From Trichomonas vaginalis G3 (Eukaryota; Parabasalia; Trichomonadida; Trichomonadidae), in contig NC_067207.1 in the NCBI RefSeq assembly GCF_026262505.1, positions 31,898,082 to 31,962,081 on the forward strand: DNA of 64,000 bases, written 5' to 3'. The notes under the pieces are model-generated. The model saw only the letters and a list, made by a program, of their open reading frames with translations, was not told the origin of the DNA and did not search any database. A program made the position numbers and the translations under genes. Shown piece by piece: positions 30,124 to 38,590 of this stretch. Each line of letters starts with the position of its first letter. Position 1 is the stretch's first letter.

Positions 30124-30126
<3 letters not shown>
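30121..30126 (+). repeat. 6-bp target duplication of Maverick B, left
   Basis: AAACTA, repeated exactly at 55287-55292. Polintons make 6-bp duplications. Confidence 0.75.
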
Positions 30127-30158
<32 letters not shown>

Positions 30159-30215
30159 AGTGGGGCTTCCAGGCACTTCGTGCCTTCTAGCCCTGAGGAT
30201 GAATGAGTATAATGA
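30127..30215 (+). repeat. Left terminal inverted repeat of Maverick B
   Basis: Poly-A run, then AGTGGGGCTTCCAGGCACTT, then a segment ending AGTATAATGAAG; inverse of about 55215-55286. The block contains the hairpin AGGCAC-TTC-GTGCCT, and a second copy of that hairpin block follows at about 30238-30260. Confidence 0.85.
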
Positions 30216-30324
30216 AGTTTTTTTTCTTGGGGTGGTCTTCCAGGCACTTCGTGCCTTCTAGACCACATAAATGAAGTTCTTATATACGGGTCTTCCAGGA
30301 GCTTTTCACAAATTATATATGTTT

Positions 30325-31135
30325 TCATGTTTTGTCAAGACTTCTTCGTAAATGTTTTGTCAAGACTTCTTCGTAAATGTTTTGTCAAGACTTCTTCTTC
30401 GTAAATGTTTTGTCAAGACTTCTTCGTAAATGTTTTGTCAAGACTTCTTCTTCGTAAATGTTTTGTCAAGACTTCATCGTAAAGACTTTGTCAAGACTTC
30501 ATCGTAAAGACTTTGTCAAGACTTCATCGTAAATGTTTTGTCAAGACTTCATCGTAAATGTTTTGTCAAGACTTCTTCTTCGTAAATGTTTTGTCAAACA
30601 TGAACGTAAATGTTTTGTCAAGACTTCTTCGTAACGAGTGTAAATGAACCAAAAATAATGTTTAGGTGAAGAGGTGAGATTTCACCTGTTTTTTCACCTC
30701 TTTTTTCACCCGTTGAATTTTCATGAAATTTACACCAAAAATAATGTTTAGGTGAAGAGGTGAGATTTCACCTGTTTTTTCACCTCATTTTTCACCCTCT
30801 TGAATTTTCATGAAATTTACACCAAAAATATACTACTAGGGTCATTTACGAAGAAATCTCAACAAAGTCTTTACGAAGAAATCTCAACAAAGTCTTTACG
30901 ATGAAATCTTGACAAAACATAGACAAGAAAGTTCATGAGAAATTAGATGAAGAAGTCTTAACAAAGTCTTTACGAAGAAATTCATGAAAATTCAAGAGGT
31001 GAAAAAAGAGGTGAAAAAAGAGGTGAAATCTCACCTCTTCACCTAAAATATATTTTTGGGTCATTTACACTCATTTACGAAGAAATCTCAACAAAGTCTT
31101 TATGAAGAAGTCTCAACAAAGTTACTTTTCAGGAA
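30325..31135. repeat. Left sub-terminal repeat tract of Maverick B
   Basis: About a dozen units of TGTTTTGTCAAGACTTCTTC plus GTAAA (25-28 bp, 30325-30640), then GGTGAAGAGGTGAGATTTCACC palindromic blocks (30662, 30742 and inverse at 31000), then inverse-oriented ACGAAGAAATCTCAACAAAG units. The right end (54262-55075) carries the same two repeat types in inverted order. Non-coding. Confidence 0.85.
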
Positions 31136-31160
31136 AAAACATTTTTATTATATATATAAA

Positions 31161-31962
31161 ATGAATTTTACAAAACCACCGTTACCCTTCTTTGGAAATA
31201 AGAGTAGATGTAAAGATATTCTATTGAGAGAACTTAAGAAACTACCGAATGGTCTAACATTTGTAGATTTGTTCGGTGGAAGTTTCTATATATCTCATTT
31301 GTGCCATACTGTATTTCCTGACTCAAAGATTATATGCAATGACTTCGACAACTATATGAACCGTCTCAAACATATACCAGACACAAACAAAATATTGAAA
31401 GAGTTAAAAGAAAAGATACCTATAGGTAAGATGGAACGTATACCATTAGATAAGAAAAATACTGTCAGAGAGGTTTTGAAAAAAGCAGAGTATATTGACT
31501 GGGATAGTATATCTTCTAGACTATTGTATAGTGGTTCTATAAGAGTTCATGACATTGAAACACTTATGTCAAAAGTTTTATATCTTAACTATACAAAGGT
31601 TTTCAAAGAGGACATAGAAAAATATACTGAGGGTATAGAGTTTGTGAGATGTCGTTGGACAGAGTTGTATGAAAAATATAAAAACAAGGAAAATGTTTTC
31701 TTTATAGTAGACCCGCCGTTCTATAACACATACGATTTTCAATACCAAGTAGACTGGACTTGAGAGACTCTTTAGAAACTTTAGACGTTTTACATAACCA
31801 TCCATGCTTTACTTACATCCGATAAAAGTGTTTGGAAAGTGTCATGAGATGGTTAGAGGAACATACATGACTATGAGTTTAGAATATGACAAGATAGAAT
31901 ATGAGAGAGGTCCTATAAAACCGGAAAAAGTGTCACAACAAAGAAATTTTATTGGTAAGTAA
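31161..31962 (+). pseudogene. Dam-like DNA adenine methyltransferase (fossil)
   Basis: Start chosen at MNFTKPPLPFFGNKSR, because the in-frame upstream part comes from the terminal repeats. Features of the D12/Dam class: PFFGNKSR (cofactor and DNA binding), motif I FVDLFGGSF, and motif IV DPPF (about residue 180). Such enzymes place a methyl group on N6 of adenine, a mark known to be abundant in T. vaginalis DNA. A short inverted fragment of its 3' part lies at the right end (55125-55190). The copy is broken towards its C-terminus. Confidence 0.75.
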
Positions 31963-32092
31963 ATGGTTTGAAATAGGACTACTTGTTTTAGGTTTTTTCC
32001 ATTGTGTCATTTACTTATTTGACGTGGCAGAAAGATATAGAGAATATGAAGATGAACCAATGCCAGAGAATGTTCAGCATATGTACTCGTAA
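31961..32092 (+). other. Short membrane-segment frame
   Basis: A 43-codon frame with one hydrophobic segment (FEIGLLVLGFFHCVIYLF) and an acidic tail. No ATG start is seen at its head, so it may be a remnant or noise. Lies between the methylase and the 120-aa gene. Confidence 0.25.
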
Positions 32093-32114
32093 GAGATATT
32101 TTTATTAATATTAA

Positions 32115-32477
32115 ATGGACGCACAGAACTTAGCGAATGCACAGCAACCTGGACAACCAAACCCAGAGAATATTCCAAATGAAGTTAGAATACAAACTGC
32201 AATGGCAAACTATGGTCAAGTGCCAACAGATGTACAAATGCAAACTGCCATGTCAAATGACGCTGCGTTAGGTTTGCCACCATGGTATGCAAATATGAGA
32301 TGGAAAGAGTTTTATACAAACCCTGAAGTGGGATATAAACAACTTTATGCAGATGACGCGAACACAGGAGTTGACCCAGAGTATGTTTTCTACCAGAGGA
32401 GAAACAGAATGTATGAGCTCCAGTTAAAGAATGCTATGGAACTCAACAGGAAACGTAAGAGACTAGGCGGACATTAG
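32115..32477 (+). CDS. Hypothetical Maverick protein (120 aa)
   Basis: Starts MDAQNLANAQQ after TTTTTATTAATATTAA. Two imperfect repeats VRIQTAMANYGQVPTD and VQMQTAMSNDAALGLP, then an aromatic region (PPWYANMRWKEFY) and a basic end (NRKRKRLGGH). Gln/Asn-rich and likely structural. It is followed 18 bases later by a pVI-like gene in the same direction. Confidence 0.55.
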   Translation: MDAQNLANAQQPGQPNPENIPNEVRIQTAMANYGQVPTDVQMQTAMSNDAALGLPPWYANMRWKEFYTNPEVGYKQLYADDANTGVDPEYVFYQRRNRMYELQLKNAMELNRKRKRLGGH

Positions 32478-32495
32478 ATTTTTACATATAGTAAA

Positions 32496-32737
32496 ATGGG
32501 TTTCTTCAGTAAGATAGGAAACTTCTTTCGAAATGTTGGAAGAGGTATATGGAATGGAATAAAAACCGTAGGAAGAGGAATTTGGAACGGAGTCAAAAAT
32601 ATTGGTAAAAGAGTAGGTCAGTTCGTTGTATTATACCTAAAGACCCTGAACCAGAAGAACAAGCTCCTGTTATACAACAGCCTGAACCTGCACCACAGTC
32701 TAGTTGGCAACCAAATCCAACACCTCAACCGTATTAA
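32496..32737 (+). pseudogene. pVI-like amphipathic protein 1 (fossil)
   Basis: The N-terminus MGFFSKIGNFFRNVGRGIWN contains a repeated IWNGIKTVGRG/IWNGVKNIGKR amphipathic helix with Gly and Lys/Arg. This resembles membrane-lytic peptides of adenovirus protein VI type, which let a capsid break the endosome. A Pro/Gln-rich end is visible in the DNA, as in the larger relative at 35969-36370. Broken copy. Confidence 0.5.
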
Positions 32738-32741
32738 AAAA

Positions 32742-33588
32742 TTATATTTTTACCGTTCGATAGTAGTTGTATATGAAACTAAGTTCTAAGTAAAACGCGT
32801 GGTATAATGGAATTATTCTTTTTCTTCCATCTGTAGTAAACCATACTTGAAAGTCTGAAATACTTCCACTTGGTGGTTCGTATAACTTTGTAGGTTTTTC
32901 GTAAAAGTCATTTGCCAAGCATAAGAAAGAGTTTTGGCGCCAGAAAATGAAGCATGAACAATAATAGCAGCTGGGTCGAAAACATCTTTAAATAAATATG
33001 GTTCATCTCTTGCATATCGACTGTAAATATTTGCTAAAGGAAGTTCGACTTTCTGATTTAACATTCTTTGCAAATAATACCATGACATTGCAGTGAATTC
33101 TGTATATATTTGTTCGTCTTTCTTTGGATTGTCTTCGTAGATTTGAAATGACACTTGTGAATTTTGTTTGTCATATACAATTCTCACATAAAGTGTGCTC
33201 TCGGTATTTGCATATTCATCAGCATATTTTGCATAACATGAATTTATTTTATCTTCTATATTTTTAACGCAGTCTGTAGAGAAGATGAAAGGTCAACTTG
33301 TATTAGCTCAATTTCTTCCCACATTTTTCGTTTCCCTTCAGATATATAATCTATATGAAACCTTACAATAAATGGAAAACTTTTATCTTCTACAGACACA
33401 AACTTCATTCTACGAAAGCCAATAGCTTTTGTGACAGATGGGTCTCTTAGCCATCTTAATGGGTAGTCAAAACGATAGCCTTCATGCTTTACGGTCTCTG
33501 TCTCAAACTTTTGACCGACATTCGTAAAAAGTTCATCTAATGGTTTAGTTGTAGCAACTCTTGAATTTTCTTTTTCTATTGGAAGCAT
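32742..33588 (-). pseudogene. Candidate minor capsid protein, family 1 (fossil copy)
   Basis: Close to the protein at 38591-39451: VATTKPLDELFTN vs VADTKPLDYIFTN, YRFDYPLRWL vs YRFDYPIRWL, VFDPAAIIVHASFS vs VFDPQNVICHASFS. So Maverick B holds two copies in opposite orientation. This copy is broken. Confidence 0.75.
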
Positions 33589-33606
33589 ATTTTATCTAGA
33601 ATAAAA
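33589..33606. promoter_or_regulatory. 18-bp divergent promoter, capsid-like and fibre genes
   Basis: ATTTTATCTAGAATAAAA between the two facing ATGs, same layout as at 4831, 7745 and 35953. Confidence 0.45.
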
Positions 33607-34996
33607 ATGTCAAATGAAACAGCGTCTATGAGAGAAATACAACACAACCGACAACTCATTATGCAAGCTCTAAATAAGAACACAACAAACTTTTCAAACT
33701 ATTCTAAGATATCTGAGTCATTGAAAGAAGGAAACTTAAAACTGACATTAAACCCAATGACAGATGAGTTTCTGTTTCAAGACAATAAGAACCATACTGT
33801 TTGTATAAATCCAACAAAACGAACTTTAAACGAGAAAACCTATAGATGAACTTCTTTTGAAAGCAGATGTTGACAACAAAGCTGACAAAGAGTATGTAGA
33901 CGATGCAATAGCAAAAGAAGAAGAAAGAGCTAACAAAGCTTATGCAACGAAAGAGGATGTTGAAAAGAAAGCAGATAAAACATATGTTGACGATGAGTTA
34001 GCATATCTGGCTAGTGGGTTAGTGAAGAAGGCAGATAAGGAATATGTGGATGAAAAAGATGAAAAAATTAAAGAAATGGTTGAATGGTACCATGAACGGA
34101 CATCGAAGATTTTAGAAGGTAAAGCCAATACAGGGTGGGTTTCAGGATGTTTAGACCTTAAAGCCGACAAGAACCATACACATACCATTGCAAATATTGC
34201 AAACTTACAAGAAACCTTAAACAGGAAAAGTGACGTTGGACATACACATACCATTGCAAATATTGCAAACTTACAAGAAAAGTTAGATGACAAAGCTGAC
34301 AAGAACCATACACATACAAGTTTTACAACTGTTGCTATAGAAAGTATTGAAGGAACGGTTGAAGAAACTGGTGGGGATGCATTATATTGTAAACCTCCTA
34401 ACTTTCCACAAGGTTTAACATCGGATGACGACATAACGACGATGAGAAACATTAGATGTAAAGATGTTTATGTCATGAAGGATGAACATAATATTAAATT
34501 CACTGCTCAAGATTTATATGACAAGAAAGCAGACAAAAAAGAGCTTCAAACATTAAAGACAGAAATACTTCAAACCATTTACCCGGTTGGTTCTATTTAT
34601 ACGTCAATGAACTCTACCAGACCAGAAGTAGTACTTGGTTTTGGAACTTGGACTCAAATACTCGAAAGTTTTTTGTATTGTGCACACACTCCAAAGAAAA
34701 CAGGTGGAAGTAAAACGATATCTGTCGACAACTTGCCACCACATAGTCATTCTGGTACAACAAACTTTTCTGGCGACCATAGCCACTCATTAAGAGACCA
34801 CCCATTATACAACTCAGAGTATGAAGCTGGCTATGACGTTTTATCTCCAGATTATAACCATTCAGCAAAAAAGACTTTTCGACAAACTGAACCAGGAGGA
34901 AACCACCAACATACTTTTACAACAACATCTACAGGACTAGGTAAAAAATACATGCCACCTTACATGACAGTTTGTGCATGGTATAGAAATGCTTAG
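33607..34996 (+). pseudogene. Phage-type tail-collar fibre protein (fossil, short form)
   Basis: Repeats of ADKxYVDxx and KADKNHTHTIANIANLQE form a trimeric-fibre-like shaft; then IYPVGSIYTSMNST, VLGFGTWTQI, TGGSKTISV, LPPHSHSGTT and late HQHTFTTTS with PYMTVCAWYR. The C-terminal order is that of a phage tail-collar/gp12 knob with its His-rich loops. It is about half the length of the Maverick A protein and lacks its N-terminal repeats. Divergent from a capsid-like gene; its stop overlaps the integrase stop by four bases. Broken copy. Confidence 0.8.
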
Positions 34997-35952
34997 TCGT
35001 CATTTTCAACTTCTTTAGCATATTCGTCAGGAGTTGTCTTATATTTGTTTGGAACAGTCTTTGAAAGTATACCACCTTGAACCTTAACAAGTTTGAAACG
35101 AGGTCTGACAATAGTAGTTTTATCTTCTGCTTGCAGTGTGTACATTTTGCCATGTTTGCCTAAAACTTCATAATATTCTCTTGTATACTTTCTTCTATTT
35201 TTACGAACACGAATGCGAGTACCTGTCGAGTTCCCATTGTTGTCATAGTCAATAGTATTTTCATATGGGTCGCGTTTAGGTATTTCTATTTTTACTTTGT
35301 CACCTTTCTTAAGTTTGAAGCCTGGCATTCTTTCTTGTCTATCCCTCTTAACTAAACTATTAAATATATAGTCTTTCTCTAAGTCGGGGTTGTTTTTCAT
35401 TTCTTCGGGGGAGTGGTTTCCCAAACCTTTTTGTTTACGGCTATTGTAAATATTTAAAACTTGTCTCATCTTTGCCATGGAGAAGTGTCTATACTTGTCG
35501 TCATATGACATTTCATCTACCTCACCACCTTGTGGTTGGTTTAAGTCTCTTAAGATTTTTATACAACTGTCAATGACACCAAGAGCAGAATGGTTTTGGT
35601 CGACAATGAAATATTGGTTTACATTTTTTGAACGCAGATAGTTTTTAATATCGTCTGATTTGAAAGAACGTTCACAGTCAGATGTCAGTTTTGTTGGATG
35701 GTATTTGTCAACGAATATTGTCAAAGCAGTTTTCACATCTAAAATATTTTTGGACTGTAATGGTATGGCTTCACAGTATCTTGTGTTTTGACCAACAAAT
35801 ATTAGCCAGTATGGTGGTCCATCTTCTCTATACCTCGGAATGTTTTCCAAGATATCCATAAACCAAGCATTTGGTGTTGAACTAAAGATTTTTACCATGA
35901 GTGCTTTCTTTGTTGCTTTAGAAACATAGGGGTCCTTGTTTGGATTCGTCAT
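34993..35952 (-). CDS. Retroviral-type integrase
   Basis: A 319-residue open frame. Core segments: NAWFMDILENIPRY (first Asp), a YWLIFVGQNTRYCEAIPL strand pair, and KLTSDCERSF (second Asp), then NHSALGVIDSCIKIL helix. The C-terminal third (GDKVKIEIPK ... EYYEVLGKHGKMYTLQ) fits an SH3/chromo-like tail. It would join element ends to target DNA. Faces a pVI-like gene across 16 bases. Confidence 0.8.
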   Translation of the reverse strand: MTNPNKDPYVSKATKKALMVKIFSSTPNAWFMDILENIPRYREDGPPYWLIFVGQNTRYCEAIPLQSKNILDVKTALTIFVDKYHPTKLTSDCERSFKSDDIKNYLRSKNVNQYFIVDQNHSALGVIDSCIKILRDLNQPQGGEVDEMSYDDKYRHFSMAKMRQVLNIYNSRKQKGLGNHSPEEMKNNPDLEKDYIFNSLVKRDRQERMPGFKLKKGDKVKIEIPKRDPYENTIDYDNNGNSTGTRIRVRKNRRKYTREYYEVLGKHGKMYTLQAEDKTTIVRPRFKLVKVQGGILSKTVPNKYKTTPDEYAKEVENDD

Positions 35953-35968
35953 TTTTACCCTATAAGAA
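35953..35968. promoter_or_regulatory. 16-bp divergent promoter, integrase and pVI-like gene
   Basis: TTTTTACCCTATAAGA between facing ATGs; compare TTTTTAATGGAGATAA at 4831. Confidence 0.5.
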
Positions 35969-36370
35969 ATGGGTTTATTTGGCGCATTAGCAGGAGTTGC
36001 ATCCAGATTTTTGCCCGCAGTGGGAACAATAGCCAGAGGTGTATTTGGAGTTGGAAGGAAGATTTTGAGTACATTAGGTATACTTAAAGAGAAAGCACAA
36101 CCTATTATACAAACTGTACAGAAAGGTTGGGAGGTAGCACGAGATGCAACAAATCTTATTCCAAATCCTGAAACAAGAGGAAAAGTTCAAGGATGGATGG
36201 ACAATGTAGGAAGAGAAGCAGGAAACTACTATAACAAAGCAAATGACTACTATAACCAAGCAGGGCACTATATGGACCAAGGTGAAAGATTCTTTAACAG
36301 AGGATATAACCATGCACAACAATGGGTAAACAATAACCAACCTCAACCGCCTCAAACGTGGGGAATGTAA
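35969..36370 (+). CDS. pVI-like minor capsid protein 2 (133 aa)
   Basis: Hydrophobic N-terminus (MGLFGALAGVASRFLPAVGT), a second amphipathic helix, then Asn/Tyr/Gly-rich repeats (YYNKANDYYNQAGHYMDQG) and a Pro/Gln tail. Composition and size fit a membrane-active internal capsid protein. Also resembles in style the 32496 protein of the same element. No search possible here; role is inference. Confidence 0.55.
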   Translation: MGLFGALAGVASRFLPAVGTIARGVFGVGRKILSTLGILKEKAQPIIQTVQKGWEVARDATNLIPNPETRGKVQGWMDNVGREAGNYYNKANDYYNQAGHYMDQGERFFNRGYNHAQQWVNNNQPQPPQTWGM

Positions 36371-36389
36371 AGTTTTTTACTGAGATGAA

Positions 36390-36545
36390 ATGAACAATAC
36401 AGCATTGAGACAAATGGGTTCAAGATGGATTTGTCGGCTTCCAGCAGTTACACAACCACGTGTTTGTCAAGTCCTCCCTATACCTCAAGAAGTTTTAGAC
36501 CGACATAAAAAACCTCAACAACCAGTTGAAAACAAACCAAACTAA
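36390..36545 (+). CDS. Short Arg/Pro-rich protein (51 aa)
   Basis: MNNTALRQMGSRWICRLPAV..., with Arg and Pro and a polar tail. Preceded by AGTTTTTTACTGAGATGAA; an almost identical leader, ATTTTTTACTGAGATGAA, precedes the next gene at 36565, which supports both starts. Not recognised. Confidence 0.5.
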   Translation: MNNTALRQMGSRWICRLPAVTQPRVCQVLPIPQEVLDRHKKPQQPVENKPN

Positions 36546-36564
36546 AATTTTTTACTGAGATGAA

Positions 36565-37149
36565 ATGACCGAAGAAGTTGAAACGGTAGATTTGACACCA
36601 CAAACAAAAAGTTCAGAACCATTGTCAAAACCTGTCAAAGAACTTACAGATGAAGAGAAAAATTCAATAATAGAAAGTGCCAGGTCTGGAAATACAAACC
36701 CTAACTACAAAGTCACTTTTCATAGAAATGGAACGGCTAGTATCTCAAAAAAGAAACAGACCCTCACAAATAAAATATTGAAGTCTGAAGGAGCTTTCGA
36801 GACAACAGATGGAAAAGTTTACTTCACTGACCAACAGTTCATTATAGAACATCTCATTGACTTAGAGTCGAAATATTCTAAACTTTACAACAAACACAAA
36901 AAGTTGAAAGGAAAACAAAAACAAATGGCATATGATATTTATGAAGATGTTGACGACACAACTGTTCCTGCAGGTGAGGTAAAGTCAGAGGAACCGAAAA
37001 GTGACGAAAAACCGATAGAAGAAGAGAAACCAAAAACTGAAGATAAACCAAAACCAAAGTTTAGTTTCCAAACTAAACCAAGTCAACCTTCATTAGCTGG
37101 TATGGGTTGGCGTCAAAGACTTATGGTAGCTGGTGGTTATGTTAAGTAA
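36565..37149 (+). CDS. 194-aa protein of the 'DGxxxVRKxKxPL' family
   Basis: Contains EKNSIIESARSGN ... YKVTFHRNGTASISKKKQTL, related to small proteins at 20489 and 23046 in Maverick A. A coiled coil (LESKYSKLYNKHKKLKGKQ) and a Glu/Lys/Pro-rich linker follow, ending with a Gly/Trp segment (LAGMGWRQRLMVAGGYVK). Function unknown; recurrence suggests a core structural or DNA-binding role. Confidence 0.6.
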   Translation: MTEEVETVDLTPQTKSSEPLSKPVKELTDEEKNSIIESARSGNTNPNYKVTFHRNGTASISKKKQTLTNKILKSEGAFETTDGKVYFTDQQFIIEHLIDLESKYSKLYNKHKKLKGKQKQMAYDIYEDVDDTTVPAGEVKSEEPKSDEKPIEEEKPKTEDKPKPKFSFQTKPSQPSLAGMGWRQRLMVAGGYVK

Positions 37150-37195
37150 AGGAAAAAACATTTTTCAAAAAAAATATTTTTTTATTTTATTTGAA

Positions 37196-37780
37196 ATGTA
37201 CGCTGAGTTTGTTGGAACAGACCGTTGGGAAACTTGTTTGTTAGATGAGAAATATGAAATTCACTGTTGTGAGTCATTTGAAGTCAGAAACAAAAAGACA
37301 AAAAGAGTTTTAAGCGGATGGGAGCGAAATGACGGATATGCTAATATGAAGATGAGTGGAAAAAACTATTTTAAACATGTTGTCATTGCAACTCATTTTA
37401 TACCGAACCCTAACAATTTACCTTTTGTAGACCATATAAACCATATAAGAAACGACAATAGACTTGAAAACTTGCGTTGGGTCACTTGTTCTGAAAACAA
37501 TAAGAACATAGGCAAATTTCGAGATATTGTATTCGAATTTGTCGACGAACTAGAAGATGAAGCAATTGAAATTACAGACTATGGCGAGCATACGTTTGAG
37601 TTTTACTACTATAGCGAAGAACAAGACTCTTTCTACTTTTATACCGGCGTAAACTATAGGAAATTACAAGTATGTTTTACTAAGGCGGGCTATGCTCATG
37701 TAAACGCTAGAGATACAGATGGAAAATACGTTCAAATACATCTTAACAAATTCAAGAAGCTATATGGCATACCATTTTAA
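37196..37780 (+). CDS. HNH homing-type endonuclease, copy 1
   Basis: 194 residues from MYAEFVGTDRW. The core VVIATHFIPNPNNLPFVDHINHIRNDNRLENLRWVT is the classic HNH signature with NUMOD4-like N-terminal part (a VRNKKTKRVL strand). The C-terminus (DTDGKYVQIHLNKFKKLYGIPF) may be an AP2-like DNA-binding module. Such nucleases spread by cutting a gene-free allele. A second, inverted copy is at 46883-47467 with about the same sequence, and fragments occur at about 38500 and 47535. Confidence 0.85.
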   Translation: MYAEFVGTDRWETCLLDEKYEIHCCESFEVRNKKTKRVLSGWERNDGYANMKMSGKNYFKHVVIATHFIPNPNNLPFVDHINHIRNDNRLENLRWVTCSENNKNIGKFRDIVFEFVDELEDEAIEITDYGEHTFEFYYYSEEQDSFYFYTGVNYRKLQVCFTKAGYAHVNARDTDGKYVQIHLNKFKKLYGIPF

Positions 37781-37805
37781 AATATTTTTTTTTATTTTTA
37801 TAAAA

Positions 37806-38525
37806 ATGCCCTCGCATAGAATGGATAGAAAATCTGCTAGAATAAAAGCAGAGTTGCAAAGATATGGTTGGAGAGTTTCGAAGAATTTTAAATATAGGAA
37901 GGGAAGACCCATAAAAGTCTATGACAAATTGTCTGGTCTTCGCTACGAAATGGACTTGGAAACAGCGCGCGCCAACTATCCAAACAGACTTGAGAGGTTA
38001 GAAGAAGAACGTCTTATAAACTTGCCTTTCGATGTTTCTGAACCGCAAGTTGAAGGACACGACGGCTTTGCCAGATTCTACTGGAAACATGACGAACAAT
38101 TGTATCCTTTGAGAAGGAAAAAAGGAAAAGGTGAAGACAAACATGCTCCCATGGAAAGAACAAGATATGCATATGAAAAGTACCGTGAAGTTAGAAGTCA
38201 AATTACATCTGGTCGAACCTTTACAGTAAACTTTGACGAAGGAAAGAACAAAGAAGGCTTCATGGGTGTACTTGCTGCCATTCAAGACGGAAATAAGAAA
38301 GGATACAATCTCAGACTAACTATAACAGATTTGGACGGTCATATATACTATGCGCATGGCAATGAACAAACAGCTGCAAAACTTCTTGACGCTTTCAAGA
38401 CTACAAAGAGAGAACAAATGTTTGACTCCGACTCAGACATTTTGAATGCAATTGAAGGAATTGCAAGTGTCAAGTTCGAATGGTACCAACCTAACCCTCA
38501 AGCAGTCAGACAACATGTTTGTTAG
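37806..38525 (+). CDS. Hypothetical Maverick protein (239 aa)
   Basis: Starts MPSHRMDRKSARIK after TATTTTTATAAAA. Basic N-terminus (RRYGW/KYRKGRPIKVYD), an acidic middle, then a beta-rich C-terminal part (RLTITDLDGHIYYAHGNEQ). Its last codons and the bases after them (CATGTTTGTTAGATGAGAAA) resemble the beginning of the HNH gene, so the 3' end may have been altered by a past HNH insertion. Not recognised. Confidence 0.55.
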   Translation: MPSHRMDRKSARIKAELQRYGWRVSKNFKYRKGRPIKVYDKLSGLRYEMDLETARANYPNRLERLEEERLINLPFDVSEPQVEGHDGFARFYWKHDEQLYPLRRKKGKGEDKHAPMERTRYAYEKYREVRSQITSGRTFTVNFDEGKNKEGFMGVLAAIQDGNKKGYNLRLTITDLDGHIYYAHGNEQTAAKLLDAFKTTKREQMFDSDSDILNAIEGIASVKFEWYQPNPQAVRQHVC

Positions 38526-38590
38526 ATGAGAAATATGAAATTGCATGAAGTAAAAACGTTTTTTAAACCATATATTTTTACATATATTAA

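Noticed and set aside
30127-30158. Poly-A run as the tail of a retroposon
   Set aside because: Mirrored by poly-T at the other end inside a 6-bp target duplication, so it belongs to the inverted repeats of Maverick B.
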